Positions 29,206-38,971 of a stretch of 64,000 nt of DNA are shown one piece after another; the stretch's first letter is position 1, and the number at the start of each line of letters is the position of its first letter. The position numbers and the translations under genes were made by a program. The notes below the pieces were generated by a model that had not been told where the DNA came from, did no database searches, and saw only the letters and a list, made by a program, of their open reading frames with translations. The DNA is from Novosphingobium sp. 32-60-15 (GTDB lineage: Bacteria; Pseudomonadota; Alphaproteobacteria; Sphingomonadales; Sphingomonadaceae): positions 103,007-167,006 of the forward strand of contig NZ_NCEN01000008.1 of assembly GCF_002280675.1 (NCBI RefSeq), given 5' to 3'.

Positions 29206-29229
29206 AGCGGCCCCTAGTGGGCCGCTTTT
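29206..29229 (+). terminator. rho-independent terminator after rpsO
   Basis: Perfect 8-bp stem AGCGGCCC/GGGCCGCT with a 5-base loop and TTTT directly after, ten bases behind the rpsO stop. It separates rpsO from pnp. Confidence 0.8.
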
Positions 29230-29250
29230 GCGTTATGGGGGGGCTTGGTG

Positions 29251-29499
29251 GTGAGCGACTGGATCGGCTACTTGATCTTTTGCGCACCGTTTCTAGCGGC
29301 TTGGGGTGTAAAAGAGGCAATCGAGAAAGCCTCCGTCCGCGCCTCAATTGACACCGACCGGCTTGTTCAGTCGATTGATGTGTTGTCCGCGCAAATAGGC
29401 TCCCTAGAAAGTGGCTTAGACAGCATTCGTAGTGATGTCCGAGAGGTGGTTCAGAATACCGAACCGCCAAGAATGAGTACCGATCATTTCGATATATAA
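29251..29499 (+). CDS. small membrane-anchored coiled-coil protein, unknown function
   Basis: An 82-residue open frame starting GTG: one N-terminal transmembrane segment (WIGYLIFCAPFLAAWGV) followed by a polar heptad-like stretch (DRLVQSIDVLSAQIGSLESG). Earlier in-frame starts (TTG 29245, GTG 29248) are possible. It lies between the rpsO terminator and pnp, where these two genes are usually neighbours, so it may be a later insertion. No family recognised. Confidence 0.45.
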   Translation: MSDWIGYLIFCAPFLAAWGVKEAIEKASVRASIDTDRLVQSIDVLSAQIGSLESGLDSIRSDVREVVQNTEPPRMSTDHFDI

Positions 29500-29652
29500 G
29501 GCTCAGGCCATTCGTTCTGATGACTCAACCCGCCCACTTCGCAATTCGGCGAAGTCGGCCAGTCCGGGGCAAAAGCCCCACACCGGACCGGGACGGGAAA
29601 CCCCGGCAGCAAAAACCCGCGCGCAATAGGGCCGTGGGCTGAAGGAAGCTAA

Positions 29653-31971
29653 ATGTTCGACGTCAAAACCGTATCGCTGGAATGGGGCGGCAAAACCCTC
29701 ACTCTGGAAACCGGCCGTGTTGCCCGCCAGGCAAACGGCGCAGTCCTCGCCACTTATGGCGAAACTGTTGTGCTTTGCGCGGTTACCGCTGCAAAGTCTG
29801 TCAAGGAAGGCCAGGATTTCTTCCCGCTGACCGTCCACTATCAGGAAAAGTTCTCGGCTGCTGGCCGTATCCCCGGCGGCTTCTTCAAGCGTGAGCGCGG
29901 CGCGACAGAAAAGGAAACGCTGGTTTCCCGCCTGATCGACCGTCCGCTTCGTCCGCTGTTCCCCGAAGGTTTCTACAACGAAATCAACGTGATCTGCCAG
30001 GTTCTCAGCTATGACGGCGAAACTGAGCCAGATGTAGTTGCGATGATCGCTGCCTCGGCTGCGCTGACAATCTCGGGCGTTCCGTTCATGGGCCCGATCG
30101 CCGCTGCGCGCGTCGGCTTCAAGGAAGGCGAATACCAGCTTAACCCGTCACTCAGCCAAGTCGCTGAAGGTCGCCTCGACCTCGTCGTTGCTGCCACAGA
30201 TTCGGCCGTGATGATGGTGGAATCCGAAGCCAAGGAACTGACCGAGGAAGAAATGCTCGGCGGCGTGATGTTCGCGCACGATGAAATCCGCAAGGTTATC
30301 GGCGCGATCATCCAACTGGCTGAAAAGGCTGCCAAGGAGCCTTGGGACGTTGATCTGTCGGACAACACTGCCGACATCAAGAAAAAGCTCAAGGACGTTG
30401 TCGGCAAGGACGTTGCTGCCGCTTACAAGCTGACTGACAAATCGGCCCGGTCGAACGCGCTTAACGACGCGCGTGCAAAGGCGAAGGCTGCGTTCGCGGA
30501 CGAAACCCCGCAAACGCAAATGGTTGCTTTGAAGACCATGAAGAAGGTCGAAGCGGACATCGTTCGCGGCGCCATCCTCAAGGACGGAACCCGCATCGAT
30601 GGCCGGACCACCACACAGGTCCGCCCGATCGAAGCCATCGTCGGCTTCCTGCCACGCACGCACGGTTCGTCGCTGTTCACACGTGGTGAAACGCAGGCAA
30701 TCTGCACCACCACGCTGGGAACCAAAGACGCTGAACAGATGATCGACGGTCTTGATGGCCTGTCGTATCAGCGCTTCATGCTGCACTACAACTTCCCGCC
30801 CTACTCGGTCGGTGAAGTCGGTCGCTTCGGCGCTCCGGGCCGTCGTGAAGTCGGCCACGGCAAGCTGGCATGGCGTGCGCTGCACCCTGTGCTGCCTACC
30901 AAGGACGAGTTCCCTTACACGATCCGCGTGTTGTCAGACATCACCGAATCAAACGGTTCATCGTCAATGGCAACCGTGTGCGGTGGCTGTCTGTCGATGA
31001 TGGACGCAGGCGTTCCCATCGATCGTCCGGTTTCGGGCATCGCCATGGGCCTCATCCTTGAAGGCGACAAGTTCGCCGTTCTGTCAGACATCCTTGGTGA
31101 TGAAGATCACCTTGGCGATATGGACTTCAAGGTTGCAGGTTCGGCCAACGGCATCACCACGATGCAGATGGACATCAAGATCGCGGGCATCACGCGCGAG
31201 ATCATGGCAAAGGCTCTGGAGCAGGCCAAGGAAGGCCGCGCGCACATCCTTGCCGAGATGACCAAGGCACTGGGCGAAGCACGTACCGAACTTTCGGCAC
31301 ATGCACCGCGCATTGAATCGATCCAGATCGACAAGTCGAAGATCCGTGACATCATTGGAACCGGCGGCAAGGTGATCCGCGAGATCGTCGCCACCACCGG
31401 GGCCAAGGTCGACATCGATGATGAAGGCCTGATCAAGATTTCGTCTTCCGACACGTCGCAGATCGAAGCTGCCAAGGCCTGGATCCTGGGCATCGTCGAA
31501 GAAGCCGAAGTCGGCAAAGTCTATGATGGCAAGGTCGTCAACATCGTTGATTTCGGCGCTTTCGTAAACTTCATGGGCGGCAAGGACGGTCTCGTCCACG
31601 TGTCTGAAATGAAGAACGAGCGCGTTGAAAAGCCACAGGATGTTGTCAAGGAAGGCCAGGCTGTAAAGGTCAAGGTTCTTGAAATCGATCCGCGCGGCAA
31701 GGTTCGCCTTTCCATGCGCGTTGTCGATCAGGAAACCGGTGCTGAACTGGAAGATACCCGTCCGGCTCGTGAACCACGCGAACCTCGCGGCGATCGTCCT
31801 GATCGCGGTGGCGGTGACCGTCGCGGGCCCCGCGGCAATGATCGTGGCCCCCGTCGTGAAGGTGGCGGCGGTGATCGCGGTCCACGCGGTGGCGGTGATC
31901 GCCCACGTCGTGACCGTGAAGATGGTCCGGCTCCCGATCACATGCCTGCTTTCCTCAAGTCTGACGACTGA
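29653..31971 (+). CDS. pnp: polyribonucleotide nucleotidyltransferase (PNPase)
   Basis: A 772-residue 3'-5' phosphorolytic exoribonuclease, part of the RNA degradosome. It has two RNase PH domains ([25 protein letters not shown] in the first; [19 protein letters not shown] in the second) separated by a helical domain, then a KH domain ([12 protein letters not shown]) and an S1 domain ([21 protein letters not shown]). The C terminus ends in an Arg/Gly/Asp-rich tail with repeated GDRGPRG-like units, commonly an RNA or RNase E contact in alphaproteobacteria. The start follows GAAGGAAG. Confidence 0.97.
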   Translation: MFDVKTVSLEWGGKTLTLETGRVARQANGAVLATYGETVVLCAVTAAKSVKEGQDFFPLTVHYQEKFSAAGRIPGGFFKRERGATEKETLVSRLIDRPLRPLFPEGFYNEINVICQVLSYDGETEPDVVAMIAASAALTISGVPFMGPIAAARVGFKEGEYQLNPSLSQVAEGRLDLVVAATDSAVMMVESEAKELTEEEMLGGVMFAHDEIRKVIGAIIQLAEKAAKEPWDVDLSDNTADIKKKLKDVVGKDVAAAYKLTDKSARSNALNDARAKAKAAFADETPQTQMVALKTMKKVEADIVRGAILKDGTRIDGRTTTQVRPIEAIVGFLPRTHGSSLFTRGETQAICTTTLGTKDAEQMIDGLDGLSYQRFMLHYNFPPYSVGEVGRFGAPGRREVGHGKLAWRALHPVLPTKDEFPYTIRVLSDITESNGSSSMATVCGGCLSMMDAGVPIDRPVSGIAMGLILEGDKFAVLSDILGDEDHLGDMDFKVAGSANGITTMQMDIKIAGITREIMAKALEQAKEGRAHILAEMTKALGEARTELSAHAPRIESIQIDKSKIRDIIGTGGKVIREIVATTGAKVDIDDEGLIKISSSDTSQIEAAKAWILGIVEEAEVGKVYDGKVVNIVDFGAFVNFMGGKDGLVHVSEMKNERVEKPQDVVKEGQAVKVKVLEIDPRGKVRLSMRVVDQETGAELEDTRPAREPREPRGDRPDRGGGDRRGPRGNDRGPRREGGGGDRGPRGGGDRPRRDREDGPAPDHMPAFLKSDD

Positions 31972-31988
31972 GGCTAAGGCCTGAAACG

Positions 31989-32025
31989 AAAAAGGGCCCG
32001 GTTCGGCAAGAACCGGGCCCTTTTT
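31989..32025 (+). terminator. strong rho-independent terminator after pnp
   Basis: A 15-bp perfect stem AAAAGGGCCCGGTTC pairing with GAACCGGGCCCTTTT, with a GGCAA loop and T run. Its symmetry may also stop transcripts coming from the convergent signalling gene. Confidence 0.95.
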
Positions 32026-32063
32026 CATTGCGTACGGCTCGTCAGATCAAAAGCCAGACGGCG

Positions 32064-35000
32064 TCAGGCCTTCCGCTCAACGGCGGCCGCTTGCGCTATG
32101 CGCGCCAATTCAGGCAAGGATTTTGCTGCCATCTTGGCCATGATTGCAGCGCGATGGTTTTCCACGGTGCGCTGGCTAATCCCCAAGTCTGCCGCAATAT
32201 TTTTGCTCGGCTGCCCCCGCAGCACCATCTCCATTATTTGACGCTGCCGATTGGTCAGTTGAGCCACAAGTGCTGCGGCGGCATCCCGCGTGGCCTCAAC
32301 AATCCGGATCTCGTGTGATTGGTCGACCGCGCGCGCGATACTGCCGATCAGTTCGGCGCGCCCCACCGGCTTTTCGATGAAATCGCACGCGCCATTGCGC
32401 AGGGCTTGCACAGCGTCCTTCGTGCCCGCGCTCCCCGCGATCATGATGACCGGCAGATTATCACCTTGTGCGCGCAGCTTTTGGAGCAGTGCAATGCCTG
32501 TCATCCCCGACAAGTTTACATCGACCAGCAGGCAACCTTCGCCGCCCGGAGCGTATGCGGCCAAAAACGCCTCTGCGCTGCTAAAGGTCTTTACCATCTG
32601 GCCATCGCTTTCAAGCACTTCGCGGATTGTCGCGCGAACATCCGGGTCCTCATCAATGACGTAAGCAACGGCGCCTACGCTTTTGTCGGTGGTCTGCGCG
32701 GCAATTGGAGCAATCGGACAGGAGCCGACACAAAGCCGCTCAATCGCGGACAGAAGTTCGCGTGGTTTAACCGGTTTGCTCAGCTGCATGCAGCCCTGGG
32801 CTGCAACTTTTGCCAATGTTTCGCTCGAAACATCGCCGCTCAGGATGATTGCTGGCAGTGGCGCTGCTAGACGGCTGCGCAGTTGGTGCATCAGTTCAAG
32901 CCCGGATGTCCCGCCGGGCAAACTGTAATCGGTGAGCAGAATCTCTGGCAGCATCGCTCCGCCCGTAATGATTTTCAGCGCTTCGGCTGCGCTTGTCGCG
33001 CACTTGACCGAATGCCCTTCATCCGTGAGCAACTGTTCAAGCAATTCAAGCACATCGGGATCATCGTCAACAACCACAATCCTGCAACTATGGTGGTTGA
33101 TCACTTCGTCAGTGTCGATTTTGACGGTCGTAGGCTCGACTATAGCAATGGGTGAAATGGCATCGGCAATCGTAACGGTAAAGACCGACCCCTTGTCGGG
33201 TTTCGACCGCACGTCCACGTCATGTCCCAGAAGTTGGCCCAGACGCTGTACGATCGACAGGCCAAGGCCCAATCCCAAACTGCGTTCGCGCGCAGCATTG
33301 TCGACCTGATGAAATTCATCGAAAATCGCGTGCAATTGGTCAGCGGCAATACCGATGCCTGTGTCCCACACTTCAATGCGTAATGTGTTGCCCCGGCGGC
33401 GGCACCCGAGCAGAATTTTGCCCTGCCGCGTATATTTTACCGCGTTGCCCAGTAGGTTGCGGATCATTTGCGAAAGCAACGCCGGATCACTGGTTATAAA
33501 CGCGTCTGAACTCAAAATACGCAGGGTAAGCCCGCGCGATTGCGCCAAGGAGGTAAATTCATCGCGCAAGCTATCAAGCACGCCAGCCACCGGAAACCGT
33601 ATGGGCCGGGCTTCAGTAATACCGGCTTCAATCTGGTTGATGTCCAACAGTGCGTTCAGCATGCCAGACATCGCGCCCACCGTTTGTTCCAGGCGCGCCA
33701 CCAGTCGCTTGGGCTTTTCGCCTTGAACCGTCCGCGCCAGCAAATCTTGCAGCAAGGTCATAGATTGCAGCGGTTGGCGCAAGTCATGGCTGGCTGCGGA
33801 AAGGAAGCGCGATTTGGCCACATTGGCACGCTCGGCTTCCAGCTTGGCCGTTTCCAGCGCTTTGGCGGCGATCTTGCGTTCCGTTATGTCGGCAAAGGTG
33901 ATGACCACGCCCTCAACTCGGGCATTGTGGGTGCGGTATGGGAATATCCGGCGCAGAAAGAACGTTTCATCGGGGGCATCAATCTCTCGCTCGATCAGGA
34001 CCTTGTCGATCAACACCTGCCGCGCATCTGCCAGCAAATTATGATCGGTAGCAATCGGCTGCAAGTCAGCCAGCGGTCGGCCAATATCGCCCGCGATGAT
34101 GCTGAACAGGGATCTGATGGCTGGCGTGTAAAACCGGATCTTCAGTTCCATGTCGAGGAACAGCGTGCCCACATTCGTGCTGTACAATACGTTTTGAAGA
34201 TCGTCAGACGTCAACCGCTGGCGCTCCAGCGTCTCTTGCAATTGGCTGTTCAGGGCGGTCAGTTCCTCATTCAGCGATTGCAGTTCCTCCTTTGAAGTCA
34301 GCAATTCTTCGTTGGTAGACTGGAACTCCTCGTTGACTGACAAAGCCTCCTCATTGATGGCCTTTTGCTCTTGGCTCGACATTTCCTGATGCAGGATTGC
34401 TGCCTGCAGTTCGGCGCGGGTCGCTTCAAGTTCAAGCTCAAGTTCCGCAACGCGGGGTGCATTGTTGCGGCTTGCGGCAAATGCTTTGGCTCTTGGCTCT
34501 GCATGCACTTCTGTAAAGCACACGAGCATAAGTTCTTCATGATCGCCTTTTAGCGCCTGAACATCGGTCCTGAACCAAACCGTCTTGCCGTTATACGTCA
34601 TGCGGGTTTTGCCGCCGTCAACGCGTGACTTATTCGGGCCAACCTCATCAATTGCCAAACGCAGCCTTGTGCGCAGTGCAGGGGTTGCCATCGCCAATAC
34701 GTCAAGCGTGGTATAGCCGGGCGGAATGCGCAAATAGCGCTCCACCGGTCCCATCGAATATACACACTGGCGGTTATGGTTGATCAGGATCGCTGCAGGG
34801 GCATGCGTGGCAAGCACGGCTGTACGGCAAATGTCCGCCAAAGTCGTTTGCCGGCTTAACGGTGCTATCCGGTCGCCAAGCCCAATGGCTGGCAACGTCT
34901 CGCCAAAGCGCAACGGGCTTCTCGGTTCTGCGCTCCTGCTTCGGGCGATGTGCCGGTAAATGCGTTCATACTTGGCAATCGGTTCAAACCGGTCTTCCCC

Positions 35001-36461
35001 ACCGCCGATGGTTTCCGATGAACCCAGCACCAGCAAACCGTTTTCACGCAAAGCGAAGTGGAACAATGATATGACCTGCGCTTGCGCCTCGGTGTTCAGA
35101 TAGATCAGCAAATTGCGGCAAGAAATCAGATCGATCTTTGAAAATGGCGGATCGGTTAGAAGGTCCTGCACCGTAAATACCACATCTCCGCGCAAACTGG
35201 TTGAAACGCGGTAACCAGCGTCATCCTTGATAAAGTTCCGGGCCAGACGTTCAGCGGAAATGGCGCCTGCAATTTCGAGCGGATAAAGGCCTTCGCGCGC
35301 CTTTGCGATGGCATCGGCATCAACATCGGATGCAAATACCTGCAACTTGATGTCGCGGCCCGATGCCTTGATCGTCTCGCGGCACGTGATCGCGATGGAA
35401 TAGGCCTCTTCGCCCGTGCTGCATCCCGCAACCCAAACCCGCAACGGCTGGTGTTCGGCCAAACGCTCAATCAATTCGGGGATCGCAGAATTGAGCAAGG
35501 CATCATAGACGCCCGGATCGCGGAAAAAGCTGGTCACATTGATCAGTAAGTCCTTGGCGAGTAACTCGCGCTCATCCGGATCGCTGTTCAAAAGTTCAAG
35601 ATAGGCTGACAGATTGCGACGCTCCATCGCCAGCAGTCCCATGCGCCGTTCTATGCGGCGCTCCATCGTGCCAGGCTTGTACTGCGTGAAATCATGAGAG
35701 GTCTTTTCTTTTAGCAAGGCGATGATCGCTTCCAGCCCGCTGGCGTGTTGCTCTTGTTCCACGCTGGTCCGGTTGGACTTTTTGACTGGCCGGATTAGCT
35801 GTTTGAATAATGCTGCCGGAATATCGGCCAGGGGCAGCACCTCATCGACAAGACCTGTGGCAATGGCACTGCGCGACATGCCATCGTATTCAGCCTCTTC
35901 GGGCAGTTGCGCGATGATATATCCACCTGCCGCCTTCAACGCGCCAATTGCACCGCTGCCATCAGCGCCGGTTCCCGAAAGGACAATCGCGGTTGTTCTG
36001 GGACCATACTCCTTGGCAAGGGATTGGAGCAAATGGTCAAATGGCAGACGTGCGCCTTGCTGCGTTTGCTTGGGGGACAAATGCAATGTCCCTGCGCGCA
36101 CCGAAAGATAGCGTCCCGGCGGGATGACGTAAATATGATTGGGAGAGAGCTGACTTCCATCCAACGCTTCGAGGATCTTCATTGCGCTGTGTTTTGTCAG
36201 CAGCGCCACCATCATGCTTTTGTGGGTGGGATCAAGGTGCTGGATGATGATAAACGCCATGCCGGTTGCATCAGGCAAACTGTCCAGGAGTTTGGACGTG
36301 GCCTCCAGGCCTCCAGCAGAAGCTCCGATCACGACAATCGGCATTGCCTCGGGCGGGCCGCGCGCCATCAACGGCGTGGCTGAAACTGATGCCGTCAGTT
36401 CCCCGTCCCGGGAAGGGGGCAGGGGCTTTGCGCCTGCGGACGTATCGTCTGTCTCTGCCAT
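32064..36461 (-). CDS. CheB-CheR-PAS-histidine kinase-REC-REC-HTH fusion protein
   Basis: A 1465-residue signalling protein. In order: CheB methylesterase (about 40-225; Ser48 in GASAGG, His in IIQHLDP, Asp in SGTGADG); CheR methyltransferase (about 255-510; AdoMet motif GCSTGEE at 346-352); a PAS-like segment; a coiled coil (about 680-760); a second PAS (about 765-870); a HisKA domain with His892 in SHDLRQP; an HATPase (NLLGNAVKY, DTGIGI, GLGLGLSI); receiver 1 (Asp1178 in LLTDYS); receiver 2 of FixJ type (Asp1314 in LLVDVN); and a LuxR/FixJ HTH (LTNRQRQIMEMV to the C terminus). CheB-CheR-PAS kinases are known, but ending in two receivers and a DNA-binding domain puts the whole phosphorelay and output on one chain. 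It has no transmembrane segment and faces a lone receiver gene. Confidence 0.93.
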   Translation of the reverse strand: MAETDDTSAGAKPLPPSRDGELTASVSATPLMARGPPEAMPIVVIGASAGGLEATSKLLDSLPDATGMAFIIIQHLDPTHKSMMVALLTKHSAMKILEALDGSQLSPNHIYVIPPGRYLSVRAGTLHLSPKQTQQGARLPFDHLLQSLAKEYGPRTTAIVLSGTGADGSGAIGALKAAGGYIIAQLPEEAEYDGMSRSAIATGLVDEVLPLADIPAALFKQLIRPVKKSNRTSVEQEQHASGLEAIIALLKEKTSHDFTQYKPGTMERRIERRMGLLAMERRNLSAYLELLNSDPDERELLAKDLLINVTSFFRDPGVYDALLNSAIPELIERLAEHQPLRVWVAGCSTGEEAYSIAITCRETIKASGRDIKLQVFASDVDADAIAKAREGLYPLEIAGAISAERLARNFIKDDAGYRVSTSLRGDVVFTVQDLLTDPPFSKIDLISCRNLLIYLNTEAQAQVISLFHFALRENGLLVLGSSETIGGGEDRFEPIAKYERIYRHIARSRSAEPRSPLRFGETLPAIGLGDRIAPLSRQTTLADICRTAVLATHAPAAILINHNRQCVYSMGPVERYLRIPPGYTTLDVLAMATPALRTRLRLAIDEVGPNKSRVDGGKTRMTYNGKTVWFRTDVQALKGDHEELMLVCFTEVHAEPRAKAFAASRNNAPRVAELELELEATRAELQAAILHQEMSSQEQKAINEEALSVNEEFQSTNEELLTSKEELQSLNEELTALNSQLQETLERQRLTSDDLQNVLYSTNVGTLFLDMELKIRFYTPAIRSLFSIIAGDIGRPLADLQPIATDHNLLADARQVLIDKVLIEREIDAPDETFFLRRIFPYRTHNARVEGVVITFADITERKIAAKALETAKLEAERANVAKSRFLSAASHDLRQPLQSMTLLQDLLARTVQGEKPKRLVARLEQTVGAMSGMLNALLDINQIEAGITEARPIRFPVAGVLDSLRDEFTSLAQSRGLTLRILSSDAFITSDPALLSQMIRNLLGNAVKYTRQGKILLGCRRRGNTLRIEVWDTGIGIAADQLHAIFDEFHQVDNAARERSLGLGLGLSIVQRLGQLLGHDVDVRSKPDKGSVFTVTIADAISPIAIVEPTTVKIDTDEVINHHSCRIVVVDDDPDVLELLEQLLTDEGHSVKCATSAAEALKIITGGAMLPEILLTDYSLPGGTSGLELMHQLRSRLAAPLPAIILSGDVSSETLAKVAAQGCMQLSKPVKPRELLSAIERLCVGSCPIAPIAAQTTDKSVGAVAYVIDEDPDVRATIREVLESDGQMVKTFSSAEAFLAAYAPGGEGCLLVDVNLSGMTGIALLQKLRAQGDNLPVIMIAGSAGTKDAVQALRNGACDFIEKPVGRAELIGSIARAVDQSHEIRIVEATRDAAAALVAQLTNRQRQIMEMVLRGQPSKNIAADLGISQRTVENHRAAIMAKMAAKSLPELARIAQAAAVERKA

Positions 36462-36668
36462 GGTTCAGCAGATAGCATCCTCTGTCCAGGTTCAGGCACA
36501 ATTATTTGAAGAAACTGCCAAATCCATAGCGCGTTCGGTCGGCATGAGTAGTTTCCGAGCCTCACCAATCCAGCAAATATGTGCGATTATGCGGGCGCGC
36601 CGTTTTGTGTGAGACGGCGTAAAATTGCAATTGCAGCTGTGGCAGTTCAGGGGGCAAAGGGGCCGCGG

Positions 36669-37106
36669 ATGATGGACGGGCTTAAAATCGTCATTGCCGA
36701 AGAGAACGCCCTGATTGGCATGGACTTGGCTGAATTGCTGACAGAGTTGGGCCACCATGTCTGCGCGTTGATCTCTACCGAGACTGAGGCCGTAGCGGCT
36801 TCCGCACGGTGCAAACCGGACATGATGATCGTGGACAGCATTCTGGCCAATGGTAGCGGCGTCAACGCGATGCACCGCATCCTTGAACAAGGCCCGATGC
36901 CACACTTCTTTCTGGCTGATTATCCAAGTGAAGTTTTTGCAACAGACCCGGATGCGGTGGTCGTGACCAAGCCGTTTAACCTGCACGAATTGGCATGTGG
37001 CATTGCCGCTGTCCGGCTGTGCTGCGGCCCCTTGGTTCCACATGCGCTTGAACTTGCACGGTGCATTCCGTCCTGCCCATTCCCCACATGCTTTCAGCGC
37101 AGGTGA
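36669..37106 (+). CDS. stand-alone receiver domain protein
   Basis: A 145-residue CheY-like receiver. The acidic pair is AEEN (Glu11, Glu12), the phospho-acceptor is Asp56 in MIVDSIL, and the Lys is in VTKPFN; the usual Thr/Ser after the third strand is replaced (FFLADY), so phosphorylation switching may be weak or atypical. There is no output domain; the C-terminal tail has several Cys (LCCGPL, CIPSCPFPTC). It is divergent from the large CheB-CheR-kinase fusion with 207 bases between, the likely source of phosphate. Starts upstream of MMDGLKIV seem unlikely. Confidence 0.85.
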   Translation: MMDGLKIVIAEENALIGMDLAELLTELGHHVCALISTETEAVAASARCKPDMMIVDSILANGSGVNAMHRILEQGPMPHFFLADYPSEVFATDPDAVVVTKPFNLHELACGIAAVRLCCGPLVPHALELARCIPSCPFPTCFQRR

Positions 37107-37125
37107 GTATTTCCAGTTTCTTGCC

Positions 37126-37812
37126 CTACTCGCCCCGCAGTTTTTTCCGGAACAATGACTTCACCAGCCATGCTTCAAGGATGCGGCCAATCACATACAT
37201 GGCAGTAAACAGCGCAGCAAAGACGTAGGCCGATGTTGGCGAATGCTTGGTATCTTCACGCTTGCCCGCACCTTCTTTCTTGGGCTTTTCCGGAGCTGGA
37301 GCGCCAAGGAATGTATCAATCGGGTGCAATGCGCGCACGACCGGTTCTTTCTTCTCGGGCTTCTTCGCCTTTTCCGCCGCTTCCAGCGCAGGCTTGCGAT
37401 ATTCGCCAATAGCAATGGTCGCCTGCGCAAAAAGCAAGAACAACACAGGCAAACAAAAACAGAATAGCAACGCCCGGCTGGCCAAGCGGTAATGCAGAAC
37501 CGCTCCGCCCACGCCTCGTTCGATCTTCAGCACGCCTGAATCAAAAACCGACATTTTGTCTTGGGCCGGTTGATCCTTTTTGCTGAAAGTCAGCGTATCA
37601 CTGAACCGCTCATGCGTTGTGCCGTATTCGCGGAATAGCGGGTCCAACTTGTTGAAGGCCTCATCGCTCGATTGGCCGGGTTCAAGTGGTACGCTGCCTC
37701 TGACATTCCAGATCCAGTCGATGAGGCGAAGGTTCACACGGTGTCCATCGGATGGTGCTGGCTCAAGTTGTCCAAAGTCTGCGAAATTGCGAGGAGTGGC
37801 CTGCCCGGTCAT
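37126..37812 (-). CDS. membrane protein of unknown function next to sterol desaturase
   Basis: A 228-residue protein with two predicted transmembrane segments: LLFCFCLPVLFLLFAQATIAI in the middle and YVFAALFTAMYVIGRILEAW near the C terminus. A Lys/Glu/Pro-rich stretch (KAKKPEKKEP) lies between. The start overlaps the stop of the sterol-desaturase-family gene by four bases (ATGA), so the two are translationally coupled and probably work together. No family is recognised. Confidence 0.75.
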   Translation of the reverse strand: MTGQATPRNFADFGQLEPAPSDGHRVNLRLIDWIWNVRGSVPLEPGQSSDEAFNKLDPLFREYGTTHERFSDTLTFSKKDQPAQDKMSVFDSGVLKIERGVGGAVLHYRLASRALLFCFCLPVLFLLFAQATIAIGEYRKPALEAAEKAKKPEKKEPVVRALHPIDTFLGAPAPEKPKKEGAGKREDTKHSPTSAYVFAALFTAMYVIGRILEAWLVKSLFRKKLRGE

Positions 37813-38864
37813 TCTGCGGGCACCGCATCGGGCCGGTCGAATTCATTGTCGGCGGCGCTTCCTTTGCCATACTTGGCCTTGAGCGATTTCCAGCCTTCGG
37901 TGAAGGGAAAGAGCATCTGTTCACGAACAGTCATCCGGCGCCCGCCTTCCATGCCCAGAAGCTCGGCCTCGCCGTCTATGCACGTGCCGAAGATGCGATC
38001 GATAAAGATGTAGCTTCCGGCATAATTGCTGCGCGTGGCTTCAAAGTCTTGCGAATGGTGCAGACTGTGATGTTCGGTCGTGTTGAACAAAAACCGCCAC
38101 CACCGCGGGGTGTTGAAGCGCACGTTGATGTGTTGATAGATCCCGATTGTCAGTCCCAGCGCCCCGGCCAGAAGCGCGGCGCGCGGCAGGAAATCGAAGA
38201 ACCCGCCAATGCCAAGGCCGATCAGAAACAGTTCGATCGGATTGCCGACCGCGCCTTTGTTGATGTTCAACTGGGTGATGTAATGGTGCACCGAATGCGG
38301 CAGCCACAGCGGATACCAGTTGTGCATCCCGCGATGCATCCAGTACTGCCCGAAGTCGAACATGAATGAGATGATGAAAGCCTGAACCAGCAGCGGCAGC
38401 CCGGTGAACCAGGACAGCTTGTCCCAATCATAGCTGTTCCGGACCGCTTCGATGACCGCGCCGCTGCCAATGAAATTCTCGATCTGATCAAGGAAGGTAT
38501 AACCAAGCCCGACATAAAACAGGTCGGTCATTGCCTCCTTCCACGTCAACCGCCAGCTTTCAAAGCGCGGGTTGACCCACTCCAGCGCCAGCAGCAGTGC
38601 CTTGAAGGCAATCCCGATCCAGATAGCCGTCGATGCTTTGGCAAGCGAATTGGGCGCATAATACCAGAAAGCGACCATCGCAAACAATGCTGCGGGCTGA
38701 AAGTACGTGAATACGAACTGTTTGATCGGCCCGCCTTCAACGCGGGGGATGTTTTCCCAACCAATGGTGACCGGCGCTTGCGTGCCTATCAACCGGTTGC
38801 CTACACGAACTCCGTCCATACGCTTGCTCTCGCGATGCTTACCCTTTGCATGGGATTTCCCCAT
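37809..38864 (-). CDS. sterol desaturase / fatty acid hydroxylase family protein, first copy
   Basis: A 351-residue polytopic di-iron membrane enzyme. The eight-His pattern is HRGMH, HSVHH and HHSLHH, spaced as in the sterol desaturase superfamily, with hydrophobic helices before and between. Such enzymes hydroxylate or desaturate lipids, carotenoids or alkylglycerols; here the lipid is unknown. A later ATG (MDGVRVGN, at 38819) could be the start. A paralogue lies near 55-56 kb with the same motif order and a similar NKGAVGNPIELFLI-like segment. Confidence 0.9.
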   Translation of the reverse strand: MGKSHAKGKHRESKRMDGVRVGNRLIGTQAPVTIGWENIPRVEGGPIKQFVFTYFQPAALFAMVAFWYYAPNSLAKASTAIWIGIAFKALLLALEWVNPRFESWRLTWKEAMTDLFYVGLGYTFLDQIENFIGSGAVIEAVRNSYDWDKLSWFTGLPLLVQAFIISFMFDFGQYWMHRGMHNWYPLWLPHSVHHYITQLNINKGAVGNPIELFLIGLGIGGFFDFLPRAALLAGALGLTIGIYQHINVRFNTPRWWRFLFNTTEHHSLHHSQDFEATRSNYAGSYIFIDRIFGTCIDGEAELLGMEGGRRMTVREQMLFPFTEGWKSLKAKYGKGSAADNEFDRPDAVPAE

Positions 38865-38971
38865 CTGCTTAAGGGCTTACGATGATAAAACTTGGACTAA
38901 ACGGTTATCAAAACTGCCCCATCACGCCAGACAGCATTATGGTATAGATCCCATAGATTGGATCTATGTCG

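Noticed and set aside
31084..32028. 314-codon minus-strand frame opposite pnp
   Set aside because: Shadow of the pnp frame; the translation mirrors its codon pattern and has no recognisable domain.
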